A stretch of 64,000 bases of DNA from Streptomyces graminofaciens (GCF_030294945.1 NZ_AP018448.1:9582501-9646500), one strand, 5' to 3'. Positions 1 through 9,884 are shown, numbered from the stretch's first letter. The notes: a model not told the origin generated them from the sequence alone. A program made the numbers and translations.

Positions 1-2
1 GC

Positions 3-1541
3 AACTCGCGCTATTACACGGACCTTCCGCCCCTGGAGAGCCCCAACGCCACCCCGGGCACGGGCGACTCCTCCGGTGCGGCGACGGGCACGGCCGAGCG
101 CGGCATACCCGCGACCGTCCTCGATGCCTACAAGAAGGCCGAGGCGTCCCTGCGCGACTCCAAGCCCGGCTGCAACCTGCCCTGGCAGCTCCTCGCCGCG
201 ATCGGCAAGGTCGAGTCCGGCCAGGCCCGCGGCGGCCGCGTCGACGCCGACGGCACGACGTACTCGAAGATCCTCGGCCCCGTCCTCAGCGGCGGCGCTT
301 TCGCGAACATCAGCGACACCGACAACGGCGCGTACGACGGCGACAGCACGTACGACCGCGCGGTCGGCCCCATGCAGTTCATCCCCTCCACCTGGGAGTG
401 GGCGGGCCGCGACGGCAACGGCGACGGCGCCAAGGACCCCAACAACATCTACGACGCCGCCCTGGCCGCCGGCAACTACCTGTGCCGCTTCGACTGGGAC
501 CTGTCCAACTCGGGCAACCTGCGCAGCGCCATCCTCAGCTACAACAACTCGACGGCGTACTACAACCTCGTCATGAGGTGGCTGGACTACTACCGCGAGG
601 GCGCCCACGAGATCGAGGACGGCACCGGCTCGCTGCCCAACACGCCGAGCGGCGGCGGCAGCGGGAGCGGCAACTCGACGCCGAGCCCCAGCCCGACGCC
701 GCCGGCGACGGACAAGCCGGGCAACGACAAGCCGGGCGGCGGCGGAGGCGGAGGCGGCTCCACCACCCCGCCCACCCCGCCGCCGACCACTCCGCCGACC
801 CCTCCGTCCACGCCCACCGACACGGTCCACCACCTGGAGGACGCGGGTACGGACGCGCTCGCCGCGACGGCCGGCGACACCTTCGCCGACAAGGTCTCCG
901 TCCGCACGGAGACCAAGGCGGGCAAGGCCGTGGCGAAGGTCCGTGTCCGCTTCACCATCGTCGGCGACACGGACACTGTCTTCTCCGGCGGCGAGAGCGT
1001 CGCCACGATCGTCACCGACAAGTCGGGCAAGGCCGTCGCGCCCGCGCTCCTGGCCGGTGAGAAGACCGGCGGCTTCAAGGTCCGCGCCACCGTCGTCGGC
1101 CGTACCGTGACCGCCCTCGACTTCGCGGCGACCGTCACCGCCCGCCAGGCCGACGCCCTCGCCCGTACGACCACCACCGAGCTGACCTGCGTCCCGAACG
1201 GCGAGTTCGCCGAGCAGGTCGAGGTGAAGGCCACCTACAAGGGCGAGCTCGCCGACAAGGTCGCGGCCACCGCCACGCTGATCAAGTCGGCGGAGGACGC
1301 CACCGAGAACGACAAGGGCCCCTACTTCAAGGACGCGAACGGCAAGACCGTACGCACCCTGACGGGACTGCAGACGGACGCGGGCGGCGTGCTCAAGCTC
1401 CCGAAGCTGTACTCGGACGACGCCGTCGGCACGTTCCTGCTCCGCGTCACCACGGAGGGCGGCGCGACCCTGACGGTCGAACTGAAGGTGGAGGCACCGG
1501 CGACCGCGTCGCCGTCGCCGTCACCGAGCCCCAGCGCGTAA
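3..1541 (+). CDS. Lytic transglycosylase with C-terminal Ig-like region (5' end missing)
   Basis: The open frame runs in from the window edge, so start and any signal peptide lie outside. The first ~200 visible residues form an SLT/MltB-like lysozyme-fold domain: LLAAIGKVESG carries the probable catalytic Glu (visible residue 71), followed by AVGPMQFIPSTW and an Asn/Tyr-rich helix. Enzymes of this family cleave the MurNAc-GlcNAc bond of peptidoglycan outside the membrane. A long Pro/Ser/Thr/Gly linker (about residues 210-280) leads to a beta-rich C-terminal region that looks like Ig-like repeats, ending in a Ser/Pro tail. No LPXTG signal or C-terminal membrane helix is seen, so it is probably secreted. 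Family is confident; the role of the C-terminal region is inferred. Confidence 0.85.
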   Translation, partial: NSRYYTDLPPLESPNATPGTGDSSGAATGTAERGIPATVLDAYKKAEASLRDSKPGCNLPWQLLAAIGKVESGQARGGRVDADGTTYSKILGPVLSGGAFANISDTDNGAYDGDSTYDRAVGPMQFIPSTWEWAGRDGNGDGAKDPNNIYDAALAAGNYLCRFDWDLSNSGNLRSAILSYNNSTAYYNLVMRWLDYYREGAHEIEDGTGSLPNTPSGGGSGSGNSTPSPSPTPPATDKPGNDKPGGGGGGGGSTTPPTPPPTTPPTPPSTPTDTVHHLEDAGTDALAATAGDTFADKVSVRTETKAGKAVAKVRVRFTIVGDTDTVFSGGESVATIVTDKSGKAVAPALLAGEKTGGFKVRATVVGRTVTALDFAATVTARQADALARTTTTELTCVPNGEFAEQVEVKATYKGELADKVAATATLIKSAEDATENDKGPYFKDANGKTVRTLTGLQTDAGGVLKLPKLYSDDAVGTFLLRVTTEGGATLTVELKVEAPATASPSPSPSPSA

Positions 1542-1560
1542 CACCTCCTCCGTACGACCT

Positions 1561-1594
1561 CTGCGGCGCTCCTCTTGCGAGAGGGGCGCCGCAG
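1561..1594 (+). terminator. Intrinsic terminator after the transglycosylase
   Basis: Arms CTGCGGCGCC-like (CTGCGGCGC ... GGCGCCGCAG) enclose a short inner TCCTCTTGCGAGAGG stem 20 bases after the stop codon. There is no long U tract, which is usual for streptomycete terminators. Confidence 0.7.
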
Positions 1595-1684
1595 GTGTGT
1601 GTACGACCTGTTCTCATCTCATCCGGCGCTTGCTACGGTGCCGAATCTGACGAGCTATCAGTTTCCGTCGGTCGGGAGGCCCGT

Positions 1685-1819
1685 ATGCGTGCTCTGATCG
1701 CCGCCGCGACCGGTCTCGTCCTCGCGTTCGCCCTGGTGTTCGCGATCACGGCGCTGGGTTCGCAGACGGGAAAAACCTCGCCGAAACCGATGCTGACCAC
1801 GGTCCCCGCACACCCGTGA
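1685..1819 (+). CDS. SPW_0924 family small membrane protein
   Basis: A 44-residue protein beginning MRALIAAATGL. It has one hydrophobic helix (about residues 3-24) and a short polar tail ending TTVPAHP. The sequence matches my recollection of the SPW_0924 family, a streptomycete-specific small protein of unknown function. An upstream in-frame start at 1595 would add 30 residues without membrane character and would overlap the terminator, so the ATG at 1685 preceded by GGGAGG is chosen. It lies just upstream of the DUF3068 gene on the same strand and may share its transcript. Confidence 0.7.
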   Translation: MRALIAAATGLVLAFALVFAITALGSQTGKTSPKPMLTTVPAHP

Positions 1820-1862
1820 CTCGTGACTCCGTGACTCCGTGACCTCCGAGAGGGAGGCCGAG

Positions 1863-2855
1863 ATGCGCCGAAGGGCCGGCCTGATCCTGCTCGCGCTCGC
1901 CATGTTCTTCGCGGCGCTGTCCCCACTGCTGCGCTGGTACGCCTTCCCGCGCCTGGCCAAGATCCCGGCGAACGAGTACCAGTCCATGGTCCTCGAAGCG
2001 AAGGACGCGACCCTCCTCGACTACGGCACGATGACCGAGCGCAAGGTCGACAAGGTCACCATCGTGCAGACCCTCAAGGGCGATGTGGAGGCCTCCGAGA
2101 AGATCGAGAAGACGGTCGACCGGGACGTGGTCGTCTGGGACGGCCTCTCCTACGTCCAGGGCCCCGACGGCGGGATGGTCTCCGAGATCCCCGAGCGCTA
2201 CATCTTCGACGCCCACACCCAGGAACCCGTCCACGCGGCCGGGGAGATGGTGGACGGCGACCCCGTGAAGCGAGCGGGTCTGGAATTCAAATGGCCCTTC
2301 CTGGTGGAGAAACGGGACTACGAGTACTTCGACGCCCAGGCCCGCACCACGGCTCCCATCCACTACAAGGGCACACGGAACTTCCGCGGCCTGGAGGTCT
2401 ACTACTTCGAACAGACCATCCCCTGGACCGAGGTCCCCTTCCCCCGGACCATGCCCGTCGAGGGCATCACCCGGGAAACCGTCGCCAAGACGGGCACGAC
2501 CCGCTGGTACACCACGGTCCGCAAGTTCTGGGTCGAACCCACCACCGGGGCCCCCGTGTACGGCGAGGAGATACACAAGGAGGAGCTCCGCGGCGGCACA
2601 CTCCTCGGCGACCGGGAGAAGGTGACCGCGTTCGCCGGCCACGTGAAAATGCGCGAGGACTACATCGAGCACACGGTCGACCTGATCGCCTCCCAGCGCG
2701 TCGTGGTCCTCCTGATGACGTCGTATCTCCCCTGGGGCTTCCTGGGCCTGGCCGTTCTGCTGCTGTCCCTCTCCCTCTACCTGGAGGCCCGCGGCCGCAG
2801 GCCGGGCGAACCGGAGCCCAGCAGGCCCCCGGCACCCGAGCCGGTCAACGCCTGA
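1863..2855 (+). CDS. DUF3068 domain membrane protein (PorA-like family)
   Basis: 330 residues with an N-terminal membrane helix (about 5-22), a large extracytoplasmic domain opening with LRWYAFPRLAKIP, and a second helix near residues 286-312, then a basic/proline tail. This two-helix layout with a big beta-rich domain is that of DUF3068 proteins of actinobacteria, some annotated as porin PorA family; function is unknown. The ATG at 1863 is chosen for its AGGGAGG at 1851-1857; a GTG at 1839 is possible. The 3' end overlaps the convergent hrpB gene by 11 bases. Confidence 0.8.
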   Translation: MRRRAGLILLALAMFFAALSPLLRWYAFPRLAKIPANEYQSMVLEAKDATLLDYGTMTERKVDKVTIVQTLKGDVEASEKIEKTVDRDVVVWDGLSYVQGPDGGMVSEIPERYIFDAHTQEPVHAAGEMVDGDPVKRAGLEFKWPFLVEKRDYEYFDAQARTTAPIHYKGTRNFRGLEVYYFEQTIPWTEVPFPRTMPVEGITRETVAKTGTTRWYTTVRKFWVEPTTGAPVYGEEIHKEELRGGTLLGDREKVTAFAGHVKMREDYIEHTVDLIASQRVVVLLMTSYLPWGFLGLAVLLLSLSLYLEARGRRPGEPEPSRPPAPEPVNA

Positions 2856-5541
2856 GCCGCGCGTTGGTGAACCGGGTCGGCTCGGCCGCCGCCGGATCCT
2901 CGGGCCACGGATGCTTCGGATACCGCCCGCGCAACTCCGCCCGTACGGCTCGGTACCCGTCCCGCCAGAACGACGCGAGATCGGCGGTGACCGCGGCGGG
3001 CCGTCCGGCGGGAGACAGCAGATGCACGAGCAGCGGCACCCCGGCGACCGTCGGCGACCGCTCAAGCCCGAACATCTCCTGCAACTTCACGGCGAGTACG
3101 GGCCGCTCGGGGTCGGCGTAGTCGATCCGGATCCTGGACCCACTGGGCACCTCGATCCTCTCCGGCGCCAACTCGTCCAGCCGTACGGCGTCTCCGGTGC
3201 TCCAGGGCAGCAACCGGCCGAGCGCCTCCCCGGCGTCGATCCGCGTGAGGTCGGCCCGCCGCCGGGCCCGGCCGAGCTCCGGCTCCAGCCACTCGTCCAC
3301 GCGCGCGTGGAGGGCGTTTTCGGAGACGTCGGGCCAGGGCTCCCCGAGACGAAGCCGCAGAAACGCGAGCCGCTGCCGCAACCGCTCGGCATCCTGCGAC
3401 CACCGCAACAGCCCGAGCCCTTCGACCCGCAGCCCTTCGAGCAGCGCGTTCCGTACGAGGACGGGGTCGGCATCCCTGATCACTCGCACCGCCAACTCCA
3501 GGGCCCCCAGCCGCTCGACCCGCCGCGCGACGACGTCCCCCTCGCTCCAGCGCACCTCCTCACCCCGGCTGAGCAACATGCGTGCCGCGTCCCGCGCGAC
3601 CCCCTCGTCGATCCCGGCCCCGAGCCGTACACGCGCGTGCCCGGCACCGACCGGCCGATCGGCGACGGCCACGGCGAGCCAGGCCGCCCCGCGCAACCCC
3701 GACCCGTCCCCGACCTCGGCCCGCGTACCGGACGCCATCAGATACGAGCCCCGGTCCACCTTGGCGACCCGCTCGGGAAACGCGAGCGCGGCGACAAGCC
3801 CGACGACCCGGTCGTCCCCGGCGTTCCCCCACCCACCGGCGCTGCTGAGGGCCGACACCAGCCGAAGGGACTCCCCGGTTTCCACCGGGGACGAGGAACG
3901 GCCGTCGCCCTCAAGAAGCCCATGACTCCCGCCACCGACACCACCCGGGACCCCGGACACGCCCGCGGCTCCGGCGGCCGAGATATCCGAACGGTCTGCC
4001 ACTGCGCTGCCGGGAGTCCCGGCAGCGCCCCTGGGCGCGGGCGTCGACGCGGTTCGCAGGCGCCGTGCCTCCGTGCGCCAGCGAGCCGCGTAGGCGTCAC
4101 CCCCGCGCCGTGCGCTGCGCAGCACGGCGGCCAGGTCGTCGCTGTACTCCCGCGGCGGCTCCTCGCTCAACAGTGCGACCACTTCCGCCGCACGCTCCGC
4201 ACCGACCAGCGGCGCCGCGTCCAGGAGGGCCCGGGCCAGCCGGGGGTGCAGGCCCAGCCGGGACATGCGTACGCCGCGCTCCGTGGCCCGCCCGGCCGAG
4301 TCCACCGCCCCGATGGCAGACAGGACCTCCCGCGCCGCCGCCATCGCACCACCGGGCGGCGGATCCAGCAGCGCGAGCCCCAAGGCCCCCGGATCGCCCC
4401 AGCAGGCCGCCTGGAGGGCGAACGCCGTCAGGTCCGCGACCTTGATCTCCGGCGCCGGGAAACGCGGCAGACGGGCGTCCTCGGCCTCCGTCCAGCACCG
4501 GTAGACCGCACCGGGGGCCTCACGCCCCGCGCGCCCGGCACGCTGCCGCCCGGCCGCCTGTGAGGCCCGTACGGTCGTCAGGGCGCTCAGCCCACGCGCG
4601 TGGTCGACACGCGGCTCCCGGGCCAGCCCTGAGTCCACGACCACCCGCACCCCCGGCACCGTCAGCGACGACTCGGCCACCGAGGTCGCCAGGACCACCC
4701 GGCGTCCCGCTGCACCCGCCAGCACCGCGTCCTGCACGGCCGCGGGCGCCCGCCCGTGCACCTGGAGCACATCCACGTCACCGATTCCGCCCAGTTGCCC
4801 CGCCACGCGCGCGATCTCACCCACGCCCGGCAGGAAACAGAGCACGTCCCCCTGCCGCTCGGCCAGAGCGCGCCGCACCAACGACGCCACATGCGCCAGC
4901 AGCGCCGGGTCCACCCGCATCCCGTGCGGCGGCCGTACGGGACGCACCGGCGGCGCCCACACCACCTCGACCGGATGCGACACGCCCTCCGCCGCGACCA
5001 CCGGCGCCCCGCCCAGCAGCCGGGCCCAGCCCTCCGCGTCCGTCGTCGCCGACGCCGCCACCAGCCGCAGCTCGGGCCGCAGCGCCTCCCGCACATCGAG
5101 CAGGAACGCCGCGACCGTGTCCGCGTCCAGATGCCGCTCATGGCACTCGTCGAGCACCACCACGTCGACACCGGGCAGCTCCTGGTCCCGCTGGAGGCGT
5201 TGCAACAGCACACCGGTCGTGACGACCTCCACGCGCGCGTGCCGCCCGACGACCCGCTCCCCGCGCACGGTGTAGCCGACGCTCCCGCCGACCTTCTCGC
5301 CCAGCAGCCACGCCATCCGCCGGGCCGCCGCCCGCGCCGCGATCCGCCGCGGCTCGGCGACCACCACCCGCCGCACCGGCCCGCCGTCCAGCAGCCCCGC
5401 CAGCGCCAACGGCACCAACGTCGTCTTGCCGGTGCCCGGCGGCGCCACGAGCACGGCCGTCCCGTGCGTCCGAAGAGCGTCGGTCAGACCGGGCAGGGCA
5501 CCGCGCACGGGCAGCGCGTCCAGGGCGTCGTAACGGATCAC
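2845..5541 (-). CDS. hrpB: ATP-dependent helicase HrpB (DEAH family)
   Basis: 898 residues from a GTG at 5541 (VIRYDALDALPV). Helicase motifs appear in order: APPGTGKTT (Walker A), DECHERH (motif II), SATTDAEGW (motif III) and QRAGRAGREAPG (motif VI), followed by HA2/OB-like and HrpB C-terminal regions ending FTNARLRR. HrpB is an RNA-type DEAH helicase whose cellular role is poorly defined. An insert near the middle (Ala/Gly/Ser-rich, roughly residues 490-570) looks like a low-complexity loop. The reading frame stays open 30 bases further upstream, but HrpB proteins usually begin close to this GTG. Its tail overlaps the DUF3068 gene by 11 bases. Confidence 0.9.
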   Translation of the reverse strand: MIRYDALDALPVRGALPGLTDALRTHGTAVLVAPPGTGKTTLVPLALAGLLDGGPVRRVVVAEPRRIAARAAARRMAWLLGEKVGGSVGYTVRGERVVGRHARVEVVTTGVLLQRLQRDQELPGVDVVVLDECHERHLDADTVAAFLLDVREALRPELRLVAASATTDAEGWARLLGGAPVVAAEGVSHPVEVVWAPPVRPVRPPHGMRVDPALLAHVASLVRRALAERQGDVLCFLPGVGEIARVAGQLGGIGDVDVLQVHGRAPAAVQDAVLAGAAGRRVVLATSVAESSLTVPGVRVVVDSGLAREPRVDHARGLSALTTVRASQAAGRQRAGRAGREAPGAVYRCWTEAEDARLPRFPAPEIKVADLTAFALQAACWGDPGALGLALLDPPPGGAMAAAREVLSAIGAVDSAGRATERGVRMSRLGLHPRLARALLDAAPLVGAERAAEVVALLSEEPPREYSDDLAAVLRSARRGGDAYAARWRTEARRLRTASTPAPRGAAGTPGSAVADRSDISAAGAAGVSGVPGGVGGGSHGLLEGDGRSSSPVETGESLRLVSALSSAGGWGNAGDDRVVGLVAALAFPERVAKVDRGSYLMASGTRAEVGDGSGLRGAAWLAVAVADRPVGAGHARVRLGAGIDEGVARDAARMLLSRGEEVRWSEGDVVARRVERLGALELAVRVIRDADPVLVRNALLEGLRVEGLGLLRWSQDAERLRQRLAFLRLRLGEPWPDVSENALHARVDEWLEPELGRARRRADLTRIDAGEALGRLLPWSTGDAVRLDELAPERIEVPSGSRIRIDYADPERPVLAVKLQEMFGLERSPTVAGVPLLVHLLSPAGRPAAVTADLASFWRDGYRAVRAELRGRYPKHPWPEDPAAAEPTRFTNARLRR

Positions 5542-5623
5542 GCCCCTAGTGTCGTACGCCCTGCCGGGCACCCGGCACGCCCGCGAAAACGTCCTCCACG
5601 CGCGCGTGCCTCTCTTTTCCGCC

Positions 5624-6496
5624 TCAGTCCCGCTCGCACACGAAGATCGCCGAACCCGGGATCAGGTTCCCGCGCAGCGGCGACCAGCCGCCCCACTCCG
5701 AGGTGTTCCAGGCGGGCCACTCCGGCTCGACCAGGTCCACCAGCCGGAAACCGGACGCGACGACGTCCCGGACGCGGTCGCCGACCGTCCTGTGGTGCTC
5801 GACGTACACCGCACGGCCCTCGTCGTCCTGCTCGACGTACGGAGTGCGGTCGAAGTACGAGGCCGAGACCGACAGACCCTCCGGGCCCGGCTCGTCCGGG
5901 AACGCCCAGCGGATCGGATGGGTCACCGAGAAGACGAAACGGCCACCGGGACGCAGCACACGGCGCACCTCGCGCAGCACCCGCACCGGGTCGGCGACGA
6001 ACGGCAGCGCCCCGTACGCCGAGCACGCCAGGTCGAAGGAGCCGTCCGCGAAGGGCAGCGCGCCCGCGTCGGCGCACACCAGAGGGAACGATCCTCCGAT
6101 GCGCAGAGCGTGCTGGAGCTGGCGGTGGGAGATGTCCAGGGCCACCGGACGGGCCCCCTGAGCGGCCAGCCAGCGCGCGCACTGCGCGGCGCCGGCGCCG
6201 ATCTCCAGGACGTCCTTCTCCTTCAGGTCCTCGGCCGGCCCCAGCAGCTCGGCCTCGATCTCGTCGAGCCCCTCGGGGCCCCACACGAAACGGTCGTCCC
6301 CGAGGAACGTGCCGTGCTCTATCTGGTAGTCGTCCGCGTTCCGGTCCCACCAGCCCCGGTTGGCCCGGGAACTCTCCGTGGCCCCGGCCAGGCGTCGGGT
6401 GGCTTCCGGCTCGAACTCTTCGGGCTCTTGGATGATCGGCTCCCTCGTCGTACTCTTCCGTAACCCAAGTGGCGCAACCCGTCCGAACGGCGTCAC
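5624..6496 (-). CDS. Class I SAM-dependent methyltransferase
   Basis: About 290 residues with the Rossmann SAM site VLEIGAGAAQCARWL, an acidic post-II position (PVALDIS), and ADAGALPFADGSFDLA followed by VLREVRRVLRPGGRFVFSVTHP, as in Methyltransf_11/25 enzymes. The residues WWDRNADDYQIEHG before motif I are typical of a streptomycete clade with unknown substrate. The gene is divergent from rpsA. The start is uncertain: GTG at 6496 is the longest option, and the first ~15 residues are not obviously conserved. Confidence 0.8.
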   Translation of the reverse strand: MTPFGRVAPLGLRKSTTREPIIQEPEEFEPEATRRLAGATESSRANRGWWDRNADDYQIEHGTFLGDDRFVWGPEGLDEIEAELLGPAEDLKEKDVLEIGAGAAQCARWLAAQGARPVALDISHRQLQHALRIGGSFPLVCADAGALPFADGSFDLACSAYGALPFVADPVRVLREVRRVLRPGGRFVFSVTHPIRWAFPDEPGPEGLSVSASYFDRTPYVEQDDEGRAVYVEHHRTVGDRVRDVVASGFRLVDLVEPEWPAWNTSEWGGWSPLRGNLIPGSAIFVCERD

Positions 6497-6585
6497 GGAA
6501 GGGCTGTCTCAGGCCTGCGTGGCCTCCTGGGACATGTTTTGTGCCGGGTTTGCGGCGTTCCGCCCCGGGTGTGCGCCTTCGCGCA

Positions 6586-6614
6586 TTGACCCTGCCTGGC
6601 TGCCCCCGTATGCT
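6586..6614 (+). promoter_or_regulatory. Promoter of rpsA
   Basis: TTGACC at 6586-6591 and TATGCT at 6609-6614 are separated by 17 bases, a near-consensus housekeeping-sigma (HrdB-type) promoter. Transcription should start near 6621, leaving a leader of about 195 bases before rpsA. No ORF of note lies in that leader. Confidence 0.75.
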
Positions 6615-6815
6615 ACAAGTTGCGCTGCGGGCCTGCGCACCTCAGACGTAGCAGGCTGCGCTCGCATCTGTCGTATGTCCCCTCGGTTTTCGAGGCGCCA
6701 CCGGCTTTTTGCCTGGTGTAGCGCTTCCTTGGCTGTCCGGCTTCTTCAGAGCGATACGGGCTCCCGGCGTAGCAGTACCTACGACTTTCTGTCCGTAACC
6801 GGAGCCCTTTCCCAC

Positions 6816-8312
6816 ATGACGAGCAGCACCGAGACCACCGCCACCACCCCGCAGGTAGCGGTCAACGACATCGGTAACGAGGAAGCCTTCCTCGCCGCGA
6901 TCGACGAGACGATCAAGTACTTCAACGACGGCGACATCGTCGACGGCGTCATCGTGAAGGTCGACCGGGACGAGGTCCTGCTCGACATCGGTTACAAGAC
7001 CGAAGGTGTCATCCCGAGCCGCGAGCTCTCGATCAAGCACGACGTCGACCCCAACGAGGTCGTCGCCGTCGGTGACGAGATCGAAGCCCTTGTTCTCCAG
7101 AAGGAGGACAAGGAAGGCCGCCTGATCCTCTCGAAGAAGCGCGCCCAGTACGAGCGTGCCTGGGGCACCATCGAGAAGATCAAGGAAGAGGACGGCATCG
7201 TCACCGGCACCGTCATCGAGGTCGTCAAGGGTGGTCTCATCCTCGACATCGGCCTCCGTGGCTTCCTGCCGGCCTCCCTCGTCGAGATGCGCCGTGTCCG
7301 CGACCTCCAGCCCTACGTGGGCAAGGAGCTCGAGGCCAAGATCATCGAGCTGGACAAGAACCGCAACAACGTGGTCCTGTCCCGCCGTGCCTGGCTGGAG
7401 CAGACCCAGTCCGAGGTCCGCCAGACGTTCCTCACGACCCTCCAGAAGGGTCAGGTCCGCTCCGGCGTCGTCTCCTCGATCGTCAACTTCGGTGCCTTCG
7501 TGGACCTGGGTGGCGTCGACGGTCTGGTCCACGTCTCCGAGCTGTCCTGGAAGCACATCGACCACCCCTCCGAGGTTGTCGAGGTCGGCCAGGAAGTCAC
7601 CGTCGAGGTCCTCGACGTCGACATGGACCGCGAGCGTGTCTCCCTGTCGCTGAAGGCGACCCAGGAAGACCCGTGGCAGCAGTTCGCCCGGACCCACCAG
7701 ATCGGCCAGGTCGTGCCCGGCAAGGTCACGAAGCTGGTTCCGTTCGGTGCGTTCGTCCGCGTGGACGAGGGCATCGAGGGTCTGGTCCACATCTCCGAGC
7801 TGGCCGAGCGCCACGTGGAGATCCCGGAGCAGGTCGTCCAGGTCAACGACGAGATCTTCGTCAAGGTCATCGACATCGACCTCGAGCGTCGTCGCATCAG
7901 CCTCTCGCTGAAGCAGGCCAACGAGTCCTTCGGTGCCGACCCGGCCTCGGTCGAGTTCGACCCGACCCTGTACGGCATGGCCGCGTCCTACGACGACCAG
8001 GGCAACTACATCTACCCCGAGGGCTTCGACCCCGAGACCAACGACTGGCTCGAGGGCTACGAGACCCAGCGCGAGGCTTGGGAGCACCAGTACGCCGAGG
8101 CGCAGCAGCGCTTCGAGCAGCACCAGGCTCAGGTCATCAAGTCCCGCGAGGCCGACGAGGCCGCTGCCGCCGAGGGCGGCGAGGCCGCGGGTGCGGCTCC
8201 GGCCGCGGGCGGTGGCTCGTACTCCTCCGAGGGTGCGGACACCTCCGGTGCGCTGGCCTCGGACGAGGCGCTCGCCGCGCTTCGCGAGAAGCTCGCGGGC
8301 GGCCAGAGCTGA
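6816..8312 (+). CDS. rpsA: 30S ribosomal protein S1
   Basis: 498 residues beginning MTSSTETTATTP. Four S1 (OB-fold) repeats are visible: about residues 35-105 (GDIVDGVIVKVDRDE), 120-190 (DGIVTGTVIEV), 205-275 (GQVRSGVVSSIVNFGAFVDLG) and 290-360 (GQVVPGKVTKLVPFGAFVRV), followed by an acidic Ala/Gly-rich tail. Actinobacterial S1 usually has four repeats where enterobacterial S1 has six. It binds mRNA and the 30S subunit. The open frame extends far upstream, but the ATG at 6816 with GGAG 11 bases before it fits the conserved N-terminus. Codon choice includes more T-ending codons than neighbours, as expected of a highly expressed gene. Confidence 0.97.
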   Translation: MTSSTETTATTPQVAVNDIGNEEAFLAAIDETIKYFNDGDIVDGVIVKVDRDEVLLDIGYKTEGVIPSRELSIKHDVDPNEVVAVGDEIEALVLQKEDKEGRLILSKKRAQYERAWGTIEKIKEEDGIVTGTVIEVVKGGLILDIGLRGFLPASLVEMRRVRDLQPYVGKELEAKIIELDKNRNNVVLSRRAWLEQTQSEVRQTFLTTLQKGQVRSGVVSSIVNFGAFVDLGGVDGLVHVSELSWKHIDHPSEVVEVGQEVTVEVLDVDMDRERVSLSLKATQEDPWQQFARTHQIGQVVPGKVTKLVPFGAFVRVDEGIEGLVHISELAERHVEIPEQVVQVNDEIFVKVIDIDLERRRISLSLKQANESFGADPASVEFDPTLYGMAASYDDQGNYIYPEGFDPETNDWLEGYETQREAWEHQYAEAQQRFEQHQAQVIKSREADEAAAAEGGEAAGAAPAAGGGSYSSEGADTSGALASDEALAALREKLAGGQS

Positions 8313-8344
8313 ACGCTCACCGCTGAGGGCTGACAGATAGCTCT

Positions 8345-8378
8345 TGTGGGCCCACTCCCTTCGGGGGGTGGGCCCACA
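8345..8378 (+). terminator. Intrinsic terminator of rpsA
   Basis: TGTGGGCCCAC and GTGGGCCCACA form a perfect stem about 33 bases after the rpsA stop. Confidence 0.85.
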
Positions 8379-8594
8379 GTGCGTTTGTGCGGCTGGACCT
8401 TGCCGGGACGGTGCCTGCACAGCGGCGGCAACCGACGGAGACGGCGCACGGCAGCTGTCGAAGGGCGGCCAGTGGCCCAGTCCCTCGAATGCGCGCCGTG
8501 TGAAACGTGTGCGATATGCCAGTAGCCGACGGGCCGTAACGGCGCGCTGTCAGGCTTCCCCGGTCGATTCATGATCGGAAGGGGAGCCGAGTAC

Positions 8595-8822
8595 ATGGAG
8601 CGAACGACGCGCGGGGCGGACAGGGGAGCAGCCGACGGGGGTTTCTTCGGACCGTGGGCGTCACGGGCGGTGCCCACGTCCGCCGCAAGCCGCTCAACGA
8701 GCCCACCGGCCGCGTACTTCGCCGGCGACTGGCTCAGCCATACCATCGCCGCGCAGCACGTGGCCTTCGAGTCCGCCCGCAAGGCCGTGAGCGCGCTCCA
8801 CGCGCGCGTGCCGACGGCGTAG
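8595..8822 (+). CDS. Small hypothetical protein
   Basis: 75 residues beginning MERTTRGAD, preceded by GAAGGGGAG about 10 bases upstream. The second half (AAYFAGDWLSHTIAAQHVAFESARKA) could form one amphipathic helix. I do not recognise the family. Support is the ribosome-binding site, the open frame and the position between two terminator-like hairpins, which would make it a single-gene unit. It could be spurious. Confidence 0.45.
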   Translation: MERTTRGADRGAADGGFFGPWASRAVPTSAASRSTSPPAAYFAGDWLSHTIAAQHVAFESARKAVSALHARVPTA

Positions 8823-8864
8823 CCCCTCGGGAGCGCGGGAAGGGCGGCGGGCGGAGCTGTAAAA

Positions 8865-8883
8865 AGCCCTCAAAAAAAGGGCT
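8865..8883 (+). terminator. Short hairpin, possible terminator
   Basis: AGCCCT and AGGGCT flank an A-rich loop 40 bases after the small ORF and 60 bases before the PAC2 gene. The stem is only six base pairs and lacks a U tract. Confidence 0.4.
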
Positions 8884-8945
8884 GCCGGGAATGCCGGTGG
8901 CCCGTATCGCGTTGTGGAGTACGAACACGAGGAGGAGCGGTCACG

Positions 8946-9884
8946 GTGCTTGATCCGCAGGGTTTGTACGCATGGGAGCCGAAGGGGCTGGCAGTCGTCG
9001 ACATGGCGCTCGCCCAGGAGTCGGCGGGATTGGTCCTGCTCTACCACTTCGACGGATACATCGACGCGGGCGAGACCGGCGACCAGATCGTCGACCGGCT
9101 CCTCGGCTCGCTGCCCCACCAGGTCGTGGCCCGCTTCGACCACGACCGCCTGGTCGACTACCGAGCACGCCGACCGCTGCTGACGTTCAAGCGCGACAAG
9201 TGGACCGACTACGAGGAGCCCACGCTCGACGTACGGCTGGTCCAGGACGCCACCGGGGCGCCCTTCCTGCTGCTGTCCGGCCCCGAGCCGGACGTCGAGT
9301 GGGAGCGCTTCGCCGCAGCCGTCCAGCAGATCGTGGAGCGGCTCGGCGTCCGCCTGTCGGTGAACTTCCACGGCATCCCCATGGGCGTGCCGCACACCCG
9401 CCCGGTGGGCCTCACCCCGCACGGCAACCGCGCGGACCTGGTGCCCGGCCACCGCAGCCCCTTCGAGGAGGCGCAGGTGCCCGGCAGCGCCGAGTCCCTC
9501 GTCGAGTACCGGCTCATGGAGGCCGGACACGACGTGCTGGGCGTCGCCGCGCATGTGCCGCACTACATCGCCCGCTCCGCGTACCCGGACGCCGCCCTGA
9601 CCGCCCTGGAGGCGATCACCGGGGCGACAGGTCTCGTGCTGCCCGGCGTCGCGCACGCACTGCGCACGGAGGCGCACCGCACACAGACGGAGATCGACCG
9701 GCAGATCCGCGAGGGCGACGAGGACCTGGTCTCCCTCGTCCAGGGCCTCGAGCACCAGTACGACGCCGCAGCGGGTGCCGAGACCAGGGGCAACATGCTC
9801 GCCGAGCCCGTCGACATCCCGTCCGCGGACGAGATCGGGCGGGAGTTCGAGAAGTTCCTCGCAGAGCGGGAGGGTGAGGGCTGA
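8946..9884 (+). CDS. PAC2 family protein
   Basis: 312 residues from a GTG start preceded by GAGGAGGAG. The sequence carries the PAC2 layout: [16 protein letters not shown] near the N-terminus and later [22 protein letters not shown]2 proteins resemble proteasome assembly chaperone 2. In actinobacteria they are widespread and possibly linked to proteasome assembly or protein turnover, but the role is not proven. It appears monocistronic, with a strong terminator downstream. Confidence 0.85.
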   Translation: MLDPQGLYAWEPKGLAVVDMALAQESAGLVLLYHFDGYIDAGETGDQIVDRLLGSLPHQVVARFDHDRLVDYRARRPLLTFKRDKWTDYEEPTLDVRLVQDATGAPFLLLSGPEPDVEWERFAAAVQQIVERLGVRLSVNFHGIPMGVPHTRPVGLTPHGNRADLVPGHRSPFEEAQVPGSAESLVEYRLMEAGHDVLGVAAHVPHYIARSAYPDAALTALEAITGATGLVLPGVAHALRTEAHRTQTEIDRQIREGDEDLVSLVQGLEHQYDAAAGAETRGNMLAEPVDIPSADEIGREFEKFLAEREGEG

